Below, in pieces: positions 25,517-33,351 of a DNA stretch of 64,000 nt. The DNA comes from Planctomycetota bacterium. GTDB taxonomy: Bacteria > Planctomycetota > Brocadiia > SM23-32 > JAKLEA01. Both the position numbers and the translations under genes were made by a program. The notes beneath the pieces were generated by a model. It searched no databases and was not told the origin of the DNA. It saw only the letters and a program-made list of their open reading frames with translations. Numbering within the stretch: position 1 is the first letter of the stretch; the number at the start of each line of letters is the position of its first letter. Location: contig JAKLEA010000009.1 in assembly GCA_022711755.1 (NCBI GenBank), positions 1 to 64,000 of the forward strand, read 5' to 3'.

Positions 25517-27046
25517 TCATTTGCCTCCCTTGCGAGGCTTGCGCGAATCATCCTCTCCGTAGCCTCTTGCGTAATCGGCACGGCATTTCATTTCCGTCTC
25601 ATCAGGGTGTTCGCCGATTTCTTTTACAAGGATTTCATGCATATGCACGATCCGTTCCGCATGAGAAGGGGATTCGGCCAGGTTGGCAAATTCGCCGGGG
25701 TCGCGCGCCATGTCGTAAAGTTCGTGCTGGGCGGGGTGGCGATCGTCCGGCGGGCTGTGATACACGTATTTGAAATCGCCGGAGCGGAGCATGGCATATC
25801 CTGACGCGATGTTATGGGCGTAATACTGGCTGACGGCCATGTCCTTCCACTTCAATCCGGGATCGTCCATCCAGGCGGCCAGCGAATCTCCATCCCAATC
25901 GTCGGGGGCGTTCGCTCCGCCTATGTCCGCCACGGTCCTAGTCACGTCAACCATCGAACACGCGCCTTTGCGCCGCTGACCGCCCTTCCAGCGCTCCGGC
26001 CAGGAGATGATCAGCGGCACCCGCGCCGCAGTGTCGTAGACGCAGTTCTTCCACCACAGGGCGTGTTCGCCCATGTTCTCCCCGTGGTCAGTGGTGTAGA
26101 TGATAACGGTGTTTTCCCCGACTCCGCTTGCTGCGAGAGCGGTAAGCACCTTGCCGATTTCCTCGTCCACCCATTGAGTGAATCCGTAATAAAGCTCGCG
26201 GCCAAGCTTTACGAGTTTCGGATCGGTTTCGACAACGCCGAATCCCCTTCGCAGATGGTGGTAATTCAGAGGTTGCGATTCGACGTGGCCGGGAGGAAGA
26301 ACCGGCATGGGGACGTTATCCCTGTATGGTTCCCAGTATTTGCGCGGGATTGTCAGGGGGAAATGCGGGGCAAGGTATCCGAGGAAGAGGAAGAACGGTT
26401 TTTCGGCGGATTTTCGTTTTGAGAGGAAGTTCAGCGCTCCGGCGGTGACCGCCCGGTCGTGGCTCATCACAGAGGAATCATCGGCGGTCTTGAAGTGTGC
26501 AAATCGCTGGTCGCGCCCCTCCGTATTGACGGTTGTGTCATCTGCGGCGCGCCTCTGTCCCACCCCGGTCATGCGGCCGTTGTTCATATTGCCGCCGATT
26601 TCGGTGAACCCATAGCGATGTCTCGAATCATAATGCTGTTTGCCGCAGAGGAAGGATTCATAGCCTGCGGCATTCATGATTCGCGCAATGGACGGGTAGT
26701 CGTCTGAGGGCAGTCGGCAGTCATTATTCCATGCTCTGCAATGGCTTATGTATTTCCCCGAAGTGAAGGCCAGCCGGGAGGGAACGCAAAGCGGCGATGC
26801 GGTATAGGCGCAATCGAAGGTTATGCCGGTCGCGGAAAGCGCGTCGAGGTGCGGCGTCCTGACCGTCCGGTTGCCATAACAGCCGGTAATCGAGGCGTTA
26901 TGCTCGTCCGACATGATGAAGAGGACGTTCGGGGGGCGCTTGCCCGGAGCGGCGACAGTGTGGCGCGCGCCGGTTCCGGCTGCGAATGCTCCGGCAATGG
27001 CAGCCCTGAGGAAATCGCGTCTTCCGAGATCAGAGAAACCCGGCAT
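25517..27046 (-). CDS. TAT-exported sulfatase (formylglycine type)
   Basis: 509 residues. The N-terminus has a twin-arginine signal (RRDFLRAAIAGAFAAG, arginines 9-10), so it should be exported folded. The sulfatase core follows: NVLFIMSDEHN (metal-binding D47-E48), then C-x-P-S-R at 87-91, where C87 is converted to formylglycine by a separate maturase. Later motifs include IIYTTDHGENMGEH. AGGAG precedes ATG 27046. It probably desulfates a sulfated polysaccharide, in line with the fucosidase and BNR_4 genes nearby. It is the last gene of the leftward run from purE; the maturase is not in the window. Confidence 0.92.
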   Translation of the reverse strand: MPGFSDLGRRDFLRAAIAGAFAAGTGARHTVAAPGKRPPNVLFIMSDEHNASITGCYGNRTVRTPHLDALSATGITFDCAYTASPLCVPSRLAFTSGKYISHCRAWNNDCRLPSDDYPSIARIMNAAGYESFLCGKQHYDSRHRYGFTEIGGNMNNGRMTGVGQRRAADDTTVNTEGRDQRFAHFKTADDSSVMSHDRAVTAGALNFLSKRKSAEKPFFLFLGYLAPHFPLTIPRKYWEPYRDNVPMPVLPPGHVESQPLNYHHLRRGFGVVETDPKLVKLGRELYYGFTQWVDEEIGKVLTALAASGVGENTVIIYTTDHGENMGEHALWWKNCVYDTAARVPLIISWPERWKGGQRRKGACSMVDVTRTVADIGGANAPDDWDGDSLAAWMDDPGLKWKDMAVSQYYAHNIASGYAMLRSGDFKYVYHSPPDDRHPAQHELYDMARDPGEFANLAESPSHAERIVHMHEILVKEIGEHPDETEMKCRADYARGYGEDDSRKPRKGGK

Positions 27047-27070
27047 TTTTACTCTCCTTCACAAATCGCA

Positions 27071-28156
27071 TCAGGAAGATTCCGTCCCGGAATCCCGTGT
27101 CGTTTGACCGGATCGGGCGAGTCTGAGCTGACCACATGCGGCGCCGATGTCTGATCCGCGCGAACGCCTGATGTGGACGTTCAGTCCGCGCCTCTCAAGC
27201 TCCTCCCGAAATGCCGAAATCACCGCTGGCGGGGGCGCGGCGAATGGCAGCGCGGGAGCCTCATTGAAGGGGATCAGATTCACGTTGACCCTCAATCCCC
27301 GCAGCGCCGATGCGAGTTTGCGCGCATCCACCCGCGAACTGTTGACGCCTTCCAGAAGGACGTATTCAATCGTAACCTCGCGATGAGCGGTCTCATAACA
27401 TTGCTTTGCAGCGGTCAGGACGGCTTTTATTCCTGTTTTGATGTTGGCGGGGACGATTTGGTTGCGGGTTGCGTCGTCCGGCGCATGAAGCGATACGGCG
27501 ATGTTGATCTGAGGAAATTCCCGGGCGAAACGGATCATGGCGGCAGGCAGGCCGATGGTGCTGACGGTTATGCGCCTTGCGCCGATGCCCAGCCCCCATT
27601 TTGCGTTTATGGCTGTCAGCGCGCGGGAGAGTTGATCGTAATTGGCCAGAGGCTCGCCGGTTCCCATGAAGACGACGTTTGTCAGTTCAGCGGAATCGCC
27701 AAGTTCGGAGGTTGCAAGCTCCGAGGCCAGGAAGATTTCCTCGATCATCTCCCCGGCGTTGAGATTGCGTTTAAAGCCGATTTGCGCGCTTGCGCAGAAT
27801 CGGCAGCCCATCGCGCAGCCGACCTGCGTTGAGAGGCAGAGGGTCAATCGCCCGCCGTCAGGGATAAGGACGGACTCCACACATTCATCGTCAGGAAGGG
27901 CTATCAAAAAACGGCGCGTCTCGTCGGCGCTGCGGATGACTTCCGCCATGCGGCAGAGGCGCAGGGAATGAGATTGCGCTAGAGAATTGCGCAGTTGCTT
28001 CGGCAGGGCGGGGATGTCATCGAATGTCTTTGAGCGTTGCTTATAGGCGGCAGAGACTATCTGCGTGGCGCGATATTTCTCCGCCCCGAGCTTGAGACAT
28101 AACGCCTCGATCTCTTCGGGAGACTGTCCGAGCAGACTGGGTCTGGCTTCCGGCAT
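27071..28156 (-). CDS. rlmN: 23S rRNA (adenine2503-C2)/tRNA methyltransferase RlmN
   Basis: 361 residues. This radical SAM methyltransferase adds a C2 methyl to A2503 of 23S rRNA and to A37 of some tRNAs. The cluster motif is C-x3-C-x2-C in CAMGCRFCAS. Other hallmarks are VVFMGTGEPLANYD, ITVSTIGL, NIAVSLHA and the C-terminal SRGSDIGAACGQL, whose cysteine forms the covalent RNA intermediate. The N-terminal helical domain is present, so the protein is complete. Its start codon has only a weak ribosome site. The sulfatase gene begins 24 bases after it and the deoxyribosyltransferase-like gene ends 28 bases before it. Confidence 0.95.
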   Translation of the reverse strand: MPEARPSLLGQSPEEIEALCLKLGAEKYRATQIVSAAYKQRSKTFDDIPALPKQLRNSLAQSHSLRLCRMAEVIRSADETRRFLIALPDDECVESVLIPDGGRLTLCLSTQVGCAMGCRFCASAQIGFKRNLNAGEMIEEIFLASELATSELGDSAELTNVVFMGTGEPLANYDQLSRALTAINAKWGLGIGARRITVSTIGLPAAMIRFAREFPQINIAVSLHAPDDATRNQIVPANIKTGIKAVLTAAKQCYETAHREVTIEYVLLEGVNSSRVDARKLASALRGLRVNVNLIPFNEAPALPFAAPPPAVISAFREELERRGLNVHIRRSRGSDIGAACGQLRLARSGQTTRDSGTESS

Positions 28157-28184
28157 GGCGGTTTTTTGCGGTTGCAGGGCGGGT

Positions 28185-28625
28185 TCAGCCCTGAGAGTCT
28201 TTGCCGTCCAGAAGTAGCTTCATGCGCCCTGACGTCACGAATTCCTCGAATTCAGCAATACCCGGCACGATGGCATCGCTGAGGAATTTTATCGTCCAAT
28301 TCTCTGCCATCGGGCTGATGGAGACGATTTTGCGGGCGTTGCAGCTGGCCACCCACATCTCAATGGCCGTGCCCATGCTGGCTTCCGGGAGAAATGCGAC
28401 GAGGCAGTCGAACTCGCTCGCCATTTCAATGTGTTTAATAAAGACGCGGCGCCCCAGCGCCTCATCGTAACCTAAGGATTGCGGGTGGTGTTCGATGGGG
28501 CAGTAGACCTCATCCTGAGGGAAATTTCGGTGGAGTATGTCCTTTATCCGCTCGCGGTAGTTCTGCGGGTGGATGCGGTCTTCGGTGATGCTGCCCTGGA
28601 TGATGCCGGCGAGGAAGAATTTCAT
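28185..28625 (-). CDS. Nucleoside 2-deoxyribosyltransferase-like protein
   Basis: 146 residues. The start MKFFLAGIIQGS is the first strand of the NDT-like fold, and PEASMGTAIEMWVAS carries the GTxxE pattern in which the glutamate is the catalytic nucleophile. FDCLVAFLP is the usual preceding strand. Members swap bases on deoxynucleosides or hydrolyse nucleotides such as dNMPs (DNPH1-like). Its position between purE and rlmN fits a purine-related housekeeping role. The exact substrate cannot be told. Confidence 0.65.
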   Translation of the reverse strand: MKFFLAGIIQGSITEDRIHPQNYRERIKDILHRNFPQDEVYCPIEHHPQSLGYDEALGRRVFIKHIEMASEFDCLVAFLPEASMGTAIEMWVASCNARKIVSISPMAENWTIKFLSDAIVPGIAEFEEFVTSGRMKLLLDGKDSQG

Positions 28626-28698
28626 TAGTTTGCTGTATCCGCGTGGGTTTGGAGAACCCTACAATTTGGTGGGTTCACGCTTCGCCAAGAACCAACCC

Positions 28699-28716
28699 GA
28701 CATTAAACGTAATGTC
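28699..28716 (-). repeat. 7-bp perfect stem overlapping the purE stop codon
   Basis: GACATTA at 28699-28705 and TAATGTC at 28710-28716, with a 4-base loop. On the - strand the first arm begins within the purE stop codon. Without a following T-run it is at best a weak terminator or an RNA-processing site between purE and the next gene. Confidence 0.4.
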
Positions 28717-29224
28717 AGAAGCCGACGGAACCTCTGGAGGACAGGCCAGCGTCCTTCTTTGCCACCTTCTCGGCCAGGGAGCGTTTGTAATCCTTGACGG
28801 CTTGCCGGACCTTCGGGTCGCTGACGCCTATTATCTGGGCGGCAAGAACGGCGGCATTGCGCGCCCCGGCCTCTCCGACAGCCATTGTCGCAACCGGGAC
28901 GCCGGATGGCATCTGGACGATGGAAAGCAGGGAGTCAAGCCCGCCGGCAAGGTTTGTCGGCGCGGGGACGCCGATAACCGGAAGGGGGGTCATTGACGCG
29001 ATTACCCCGCCCAGGTGCGCGGCTCCGCCTGCCACGGCGATTATCACCTCGAAGCCGCACGACTCGGCATTTATCGCGAAATCATGCGCCACTTGCGGAC
29101 TTCTGTGCGCGGAGATCACGCGCAGCGCATGTTCGATTCCGAACTCTTTCAGGATGTCCAGCGCCGGTTCGACTATCGGCAGATCGGAATCGCTGCCCAT
29201 GATGATTGCAACTTTGTGAGCCAT
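28715..29224 (-). CDS. purE: N5-carboxyaminoimidazole ribonucleotide mutase PurE
   Basis: 169 residues, class I PurE. It moves the carboxyl from N5 to C4 in purine synthesis. Clear motifs are IMGSDSDLPIVEPA near the N-terminus, VISAHRSP (catalytic His) and AVAGGAAHLGGVIAS, then GVPAPTNLAGGLDSLLSIVQMPSGVPVAT. No purK lies beside it, so the carboxylase partner must be elsewhere. It leads the leftward run purE, NDT-like, rlmN, sulfatase. Confidence 0.95.
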   Translation of the reverse strand: MAHKVAIIMGSDSDLPIVEPALDILKEFGIEHALRVISAHRSPQVAHDFAINAESCGFEVIIAVAGGAAHLGGVIASMTPLPVIGVPAPTNLAGGLDSLLSIVQMPSGVPVATMAVGEAGARNAAVLAAQIIGVSDPKVRQAVKDYKRSLAEKVAKKDAGLSSRGSVGF

Positions 29225-29313
29225 GCTTGAACCTCAATCAGGTTTTCCGGTCGGTCCGACGGTTAACTCCTTGCGCCGGCAGCGTGTCGGCTACGCGCCG
29301 TTGCCAAGTGTGA

Positions 29314-29341
29314 GTATTAGGGACCTTTTATCACAGGGCAA
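29314..29341 (-). promoter_or_regulatory. Putative promoter for purE
   Basis: Read on the - strand: TTGCCC (29341-29336), a 16-base spacer and TAATAC (29319-29314). Expected start near 29307, about 80 bases before ATG 29224. Confidence 0.4.
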
Positions 29342-29400
29342 TTCCGAACGCTATATTTTTCCGCGTGGAGAAGCGCGCGGGACATCCATTGTTCCTGCAC

Positions 29401-29428
29401 TTTACAACGCCCGTTGATCGGGTAGAAT
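29401..29428 (+). promoter_or_regulatory. Putative promoter for the kinase-CHAD-sugar run
   Basis: TTTACA (29401-29406), a 16-base spacer and TAGAAT (29423-29428). Transcription would start near 29435 and leave a leader of about 100 bases containing two stem-loops before ATG 29536. Confidence 0.45.
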
Positions 29429-29460
29429 ACTCGTTGTCGGAGTGATTCGGTTTTTTATCA

Positions 29461-29514
29461 GACGCTTGGGTTGATGCGGGAGCGTCGGGTTTGCCCCGGA
29501 CGGGTGGGTCCGGG
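29461..29514 (+). promoter_or_regulatory. Two stem-loops in the leader of the kinase run
   Basis: Stem 1 is GACGCT (29461-29466) with AGCGTC (29481-29486) around a 14-base loop. Stem 2 is CCCGGAC (29495-29501) with GTCCGGG (29508-29514) around GGGTGG. Both pair perfectly. Stem 2 ends 21 bases before the ATG, so it could influence ribosome access. No known riboswitch consensus is recognised. Confidence 0.4.
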
Positions 29515-29535
29515 CTGAAGGGATGGATCTGAAAC

Positions 29536-30213
29536 ATGGACAGGAGCAATATCCCCGGAAAACTTATCGCCGTCGAGGGTCTCGACGGCTCCGGTAAGTC
29601 CACGCAGATTTACCTCCTCAAGAGGTGGCTGGAGCTTGGCGGGTACAAGGTTTTCTTCACGGAATGGAACTCGTCCGTCCTGGTCAAGAAGGCGACCAAG
29701 AAGGGCAAGAAGCGGCAACTGCTTACGCCTACGACTTTCTGCCTGATTCACTGCACGGACTTCGCGGATCGGTATGAAAGGCAGATACTTCCGCTGCTTC
29801 GCGGGGGATACATCGTTCTGGCGGATCGTTATATGTTCACCGCGTTTGCGCGTGACGTGACGCGCGGATGCAGGCCGGAATGGGTGAAGAATCTCTACAA
29901 CTTTGCCGTGAAGCCGGATATCACGTTCTTCTTCAACGTGCCGCTGGATGTGGCGATCGGGCGCATCATGTCCGGAAGGCCCAGCCTGAAATACTTCGAG
30001 GCCGGCATGGACCTGGGGCTTTCAAACGATCCGGCCGAGAGTTTCCGCCTGTTCCAGGGAAAGATACGCGAAGAATACCTGAGGATGGTTGACGAATACG
30101 GCTTCTCGGTGATTGACGCGGCCCTACCCATTGAGCAGCAGCAGGACAGGGTGCGCGAAGTGGTGACCGAGAAGATTGACCTGGATGCGTATCTGAGAAG
30201 GAGCAAGAAATGA
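29536..30213 (+). CDS. Thymidylate-kinase-like P-loop kinase A (divergent)
   Basis: 225 residues. The Walker A loop EGLDGSGKSTQ and the DRY motif (VLADRYMFTAFARD) place it in the dTMP kinase fold. Two features of genuine dTMP kinases are missing: the REPGGT loop after strand 2 is replaced by TEWNSSVLVKK, and the STxAYQG helix start is replaced by TAFARDVTRG. The first 50 residues are otherwise regular. The substrate is therefore probably not dTMP. The next gene is a paralog overlapping by ATGA, and a CHAD protein follows. PPK2 polyphosphate kinases share this superfamily, so a polyphosphate-linked phosphotransfer is a reasonable guess but is not shown. Automatic annotation would call it tmk. 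Confidence 0.7.
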   Translation: MDRSNIPGKLIAVEGLDGSGKSTQIYLLKRWLELGGYKVFFTEWNSSVLVKKATKKGKKRQLLTPTTFCLIHCTDFADRYERQILPLLRGGYIVLADRYMFTAFARDVTRGCRPEWVKNLYNFAVKPDITFFFNVPLDVAIGRIMSGRPSLKYFEAGMDLGLSNDPAESFRLFQGKIREEYLRMVDEYGFSVIDAALPIEQQQDRVREVVTEKIDLDAYLRRSKK

Positions 30214-30899
30214 GTCCGAAGGGCTTTATCGGCGAGAATCTGCCCGGCTGGAGGCCGGAGGAACTGGGCGGCAAGCTAATTGTCATCGAGGGCGCGGACG
30301 GAAGCGGGCGCTCCGTGCAGATAGAACTTCTAAAAAATTGGCTTGAGGAGGACGGGCACGGTGTGGTGAACGTCGGGCTGAAGCAGAGCAGTCTTGTCAG
30401 CGAGGAGCTTGAACAGGCAAAACAGGGGAACATCCTGGGGCCAATCACGCTGAGCCTGTTCTACGCTACGGATTTTGCCGACCAGTTGGAGAACAAGATA
30501 ATTCCCGCATTACGAGCGGGTTTCATCGTTCTGGCGGATCGCTACGTCTACACACTCATGGCGCGCGATATTGTGCGCGGAGCTGATCCGGCGTGGCTGG
30601 AGGCGATCTACGAGATAGCGATAAGGCCGGACATAGTCTTTTATCTGAAAGTCAGCCCGCAGGTGTTGGTGGATCGCAATTTCCAGAAGAACGCCACGCT
30701 GGATTACTGGGAGTCTGGAATGGATATACCGTTGTCCCGGGATATGTTCCAGAGCTTCATGCGCTACCAGGCGATGATTCAGAAGCAATTCAAGCTCTTC
30801 CAGCGAAAATATGGCTTCGAGGTTGTGAACGGGAACAGAACGCCGAAGGCAATTGCCAGGGAAATCCGGGCAAAGTGTCAAAAGATTCTGCCAGAGTGA
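30210..30899 (+). CDS. Thymidylate-kinase-like paralog B with altered Walker A loop
   Basis: 229 residues, starting inside the stop of kinase A (ATGA). It shares with A the pattern TDFAD-x2-E-x2-I-x-P-x-LR-x-G-x-IVLADRY, then ARD-x2-RG and a late GMD-x2-LS motif. The Walker A loop reads GADGSGRS: the phosphate-binding lysine is arginine (R34, codon 30309-30311). Lysine at this place is near-universal in active P-loop kinases, so B may be a pseudokinase or regulatory partner, or it may use arginine. A 20-residue N-terminal extension precedes the loop. Translational coupling suggests A and B are made in equal amount and may form a heterodimer. REPGGT is also absent here. Confidence 0.7.
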   Translation: MSPKGFIGENLPGWRPEELGGKLIVIEGADGSGRSVQIELLKNWLEEDGHGVVNVGLKQSSLVSEELEQAKQGNILGPITLSLFYATDFADQLENKIIPALRAGFIVLADRYVYTLMARDIVRGADPAWLEAIYEIAIRPDIVFYLKVSPQVLVDRNFQKNATLDYWESGMDIPLSRDMFQSFMRYQAMIQKQFKLFQRKYGFEVVNGNRTPKAIAREIRAKCQKILPE

Positions 30900-30940
30900 G
30901 AGATATGACTAACCTGTGATTCGCAACGGAGGATGCAGCG

Positions 30941-31855
30941 ATGCCTTATAAACAGGTTGAAACGGTTGGGGAAGAAAACGATGTCGGGGAAGGGCGGGAT
31001 GGGATTGAACTGTTACTCCGCAAAACGGCGAAGCGGTTGCGGGCGCTGGAGCGGCAGATAAATGACGCGCGCAAGAACCCCGATGAGGAAGCAATTCACG
31101 ACCTCAGGATTGCCATAAGGCGGCTGGCGGCTGCATGCGTATGCGCGGAGAAGTTTGAACCTAAAAGCAGCCGCAGGACGCGCAACCGTCTTAACCGCCT
31201 CATGAAACCCCTCGGCAGGCTTCGCGACGCGCATGTGCAGATGGAGTTATTCGAGCAGGCCGGAGCGGAGCATCTTCCGGGCACGGCGGACCTTCTTGAG
31301 CGGTACAGGCGTCGCCGCCGAAGGCGCGAAAAGGACGTCCGGAGGGCATTGCGATCATTCAGGACGGTGAAGCCGGGAAGGAAACTTGTTGCGCGTCTGA
31401 AAGAGATGACACGCGGAGCGAATCCGCCCGGCCTGTCGCGCGAGAATGCAGTGACCGAGATTATAAACCTGTGGGGCGAAGCGGAATCATGGCGCGACCG
31501 GGCAACCGATCCGTGCGACGCGGAGGGACTGCACAGGATGCGGCTGGCGCTGAAGAAGACGCGTTACACGGCGGAGATATTCAGCCGTTTCGCCGGTTTG
31601 CCGGGGGTATTGCTCAAAGAAATGAACGCCGTTCAAACCTGCATGGGCGAGATACATGACTGCGACGCGCTGCTGGACAGGCTCGGGAATCCCGAATTCC
31701 TGGGCGAACTGGCGATACGCGCTTTCATCCGCAACAGGCGCGCGGAGAGACACCGCGACTTCGCGAAAGCGCTTGTCATACTTGAGAAACGCATGAGACT
31801 GCTTTCGGTCAGGGACGGCGCGCAAGCCGGAATGACCGGAACACGGACGATCTGA
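30941..31855 (+). CDS. CHAD domain protein
   Basis: 304 residues, almost entirely helical and strongly basic. CHAD signatures are present: HDLRIAIRRLAAAC (conserved H-x2-R-x3-RR), a second RLRDAHVQ, then LHRMRLALKKTRYTAE and MGEIHDCDALL. The domain is a pair of four-helix bundles lined with basic residues that binds inorganic polyphosphate; several studied members localise to polyphosphate granules. GGAGG precedes ATG 30941. It sits between the twin kinase-like genes and a ROK sugar kinase, a setting that suggests a polyphosphate-related role for the whole run. Confidence 0.9.
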   Translation: MPYKQVETVGEENDVGEGRDGIELLLRKTAKRLRALERQINDARKNPDEEAIHDLRIAIRRLAAACVCAEKFEPKSSRRTRNRLNRLMKPLGRLRDAHVQMELFEQAGAEHLPGTADLLERYRRRRRRREKDVRRALRSFRTVKPGRKLVARLKEMTRGANPPGLSRENAVTEIINLWGEAESWRDRATDPCDAEGLHRMRLALKKTRYTAEIFSRFAGLPGVLLKEMNAVQTCMGEIHDCDALLDRLGNPEFLGELAIRAFIRNRRAERHRDFAKALVILEKRMRLLSVRDGAQAGMTGTRTI

Positions 31856-31870
31856 GAGCGGAGAGACGCC

Positions 31871-32863
31871 ATGACTGCTGAAGCCAAAGGCGCCGGATTG
31901 ATGATCGGCGTGGACGTGGGAGGGACGAAAATCTGCGCGCTCGCGCTCAACCAGAAACACGAGGTTCTGGGCAGGAGCCGGGCCAAGACGGGCGCGGAAG
32001 ATGGGCTGGACGCCGTGATGGAACGCATCGAGCAATGCGCTATCGAGGCGGCGAAGGGCGCCGGCGGAACGATGAAGGACGTTGTGCGCCTCGGCATCGG
32101 GATTCCCGGACCGGTGCTGCCGGGAACCGGGACGGTGATCTTCGCGCCTAACCTGGGATGGGACACGGTCCCCGTCGCGAGCATCATGTCAGGCAGGCTC
32201 AAGATGCCGGTGATGGTCGGCAACGATGTGAACGTGGGGACTTGGGGAGAATACATCATGGGCGCGGGGAAGGGGGCCAAGAGCGTTCTCGGCGTGTTCT
32301 GGGGGACTGGCGTGGGCGGTGGCATTGTCCTGAACGGGAAACTGCTTGAGGGTAAGAACGGCACGGCGGCGGAGATCGGGCACACGCTGTTGAAGGTCGG
32401 CGGAAGGAAGTGCGCGTGCGGAAAGCGGGGATGTCTTGAAGCATATTGCGGTCGCCTTGCTATTGCGGCGGACATAGGACGCGCTATTCGCAAGGGCCAG
32501 ACCTCCGTGATAACCGAGCTTGCAAAGGGGAATCTGAACCGTATAGCGACGGGGGCGATACGCAAGGCCCTCGTGCGCGACGACGCAGTCGTATGCAAGG
32601 CCATTCGGAGAGCATCCCGATATCTGGCCGAAGGCATCGGGAGCGCGGTGAACCTGCTCGGGCCTGACAGGGTCATCATAGGCGGCGGTGTGAGTGAACT
32701 TCTTGAAGTTGACCCAAGCCTGATGACCTATGTGCAGAGCAAGATTCGCAAGCGTTCGATTCAGGAAAGCATGCGCGACGTGGATATCGTTCTGGCCAAG
32801 CTCGGCGATGACGCCGTGGCTGTCGGCGCGGCGCTGCTGGCTGAATCAGGAACGGTTTCCTGA
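31871..32863 (+). CDS. ROK family sugar kinase (glucokinase-like)
   Basis: 330 residues. The N-terminal ATP-binding DVGGTKICALAL and the ROK zinc site C-x-CG-x2-GC-x-E (CACGKRGCLEAYCG), preceded by the metal-binding histidine in EIGHTLLK, are clear. GIPGPV and NDVNVGTWGE hold the sugar and catalytic Asp regions. It should phosphorylate a hexose such as glucose, N-acetylglucosamine or mannose. Polyphosphate glucokinases are ROK members too, but they generally lack this zinc motif, which argues for ATP as donor despite the CHAD neighbour. GGAGAG lies just upstream; the cupin gene starts 8 bases after its stop. Confidence 0.9.
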   Translation: MTAEAKGAGLMIGVDVGGTKICALALNQKHEVLGRSRAKTGAEDGLDAVMERIEQCAIEAAKGAGGTMKDVVRLGIGIPGPVLPGTGTVIFAPNLGWDTVPVASIMSGRLKMPVMVGNDVNVGTWGEYIMGAGKGAKSVLGVFWGTGVGGGIVLNGKLLEGKNGTAAEIGHTLLKVGGRKCACGKRGCLEAYCGRLAIAADIGRAIRKGQTSVITELAKGNLNRIATGAIRKALVRDDAVVCKAIRRASRYLAEGIGSAVNLLGPDRVIIGGGVSELLEVDPSLMTYVQSKIRKRSIQESMRDVDIVLAKLGDDAVAVGAALLAESGTVS

Positions 32864-32871
32864 GGCCGGCC

Positions 32872-33351
32872 ATGGATGAAAACCGCGAAGCGATTCAAAT
32901 TTGGGGGGAAGAAAGAGAATCCGCCCTGAAACGATGTCTGAGCAGGATAGCGCAGTGGGGACTGACGATGCCTGCGGGCGTTGAAACGCTGGCGCTGGAT
33001 TTCGGACTGGGACGTTTCCGCGAGACCGGCCTGATCGAGTTCTGGGTGGCGAACCGGGAGGCGGAAGGATATTGCGGAAAATTCCTGTTCGTCTTCGATG
33101 GACAGACCTGTCCGAGTCATCATCACGGGATGAAACATGAGACGTTCTTTGTCATGAAAGGGCGGGTGCGGATGGCAGTGGACGGCGTGTCCATCGAGTG
33201 TCCCGAAGGGGAGGTGGTCGCCATGCCGCCGGGAACCAAGCACGATTTCACGGGTATTGGCGACGCGCTACTGCTTGAGGTCTCCCAGCCCTGCATGGTC
33301 GGGGACAACTATTTTGCCGATCGCATGATCGGGCGCGACGGGCGGGCATGA
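32872..33351 (+). CDS. Cupin, D-lyxose-isomerase-like sugar isomerase
   Basis: 159 residues. A single cupin barrel with SHHHGMKHETFFVMKG (two His and one Glu as metal ligands) and a second-site histidine in PPGTKHDFTG. The lead-in GLIEFWVANREAEGYCGKFLFVFDGQTCP resembles D-lyxose ketol-isomerases (EC 5.3.1.15), which interconvert lyxose/xylulose and mannose/fructose, but this protein is shorter. In an operon with a ROK kinase it may supply or consume the kinase substrate. Its stop overlaps the next start (ATGA). Confidence 0.7.
   Translation: MDENREAIQIWGEERESALKRCLSRIAQWGLTMPAGVETLALDFGLGRFRETGLIEFWVANREAEGYCGKFLFVFDGQTCPSHHHGMKHETFFVMKGRVRMAVDGVSIECPEGEVVAMPPGTKHDFTGIGDALLLEVSQPCMVGDNYFADRMIGRDGRA

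Larger units (their letters stand above)
29225..29535. other. 311-base intergenic region between purE and the kinase-CHAD run
   Basis: No gene is seen here. It holds a leftward promoter for purE (29314-29341), a rightward promoter for the kinase run (29401-29428) and two hairpins in the rightward leader (29461-29514). GGTTTTC and other short repeats near 29240 show nothing I can interpret. Confidence 0.5.

Noticed and set aside
31871..32863. Polyphosphate glucokinase (ppgK) call for the ROK kinase
   Set aside because: It carries the full zinc-binding cysteine motif that polyphosphate-specific ROK kinases generally lack.
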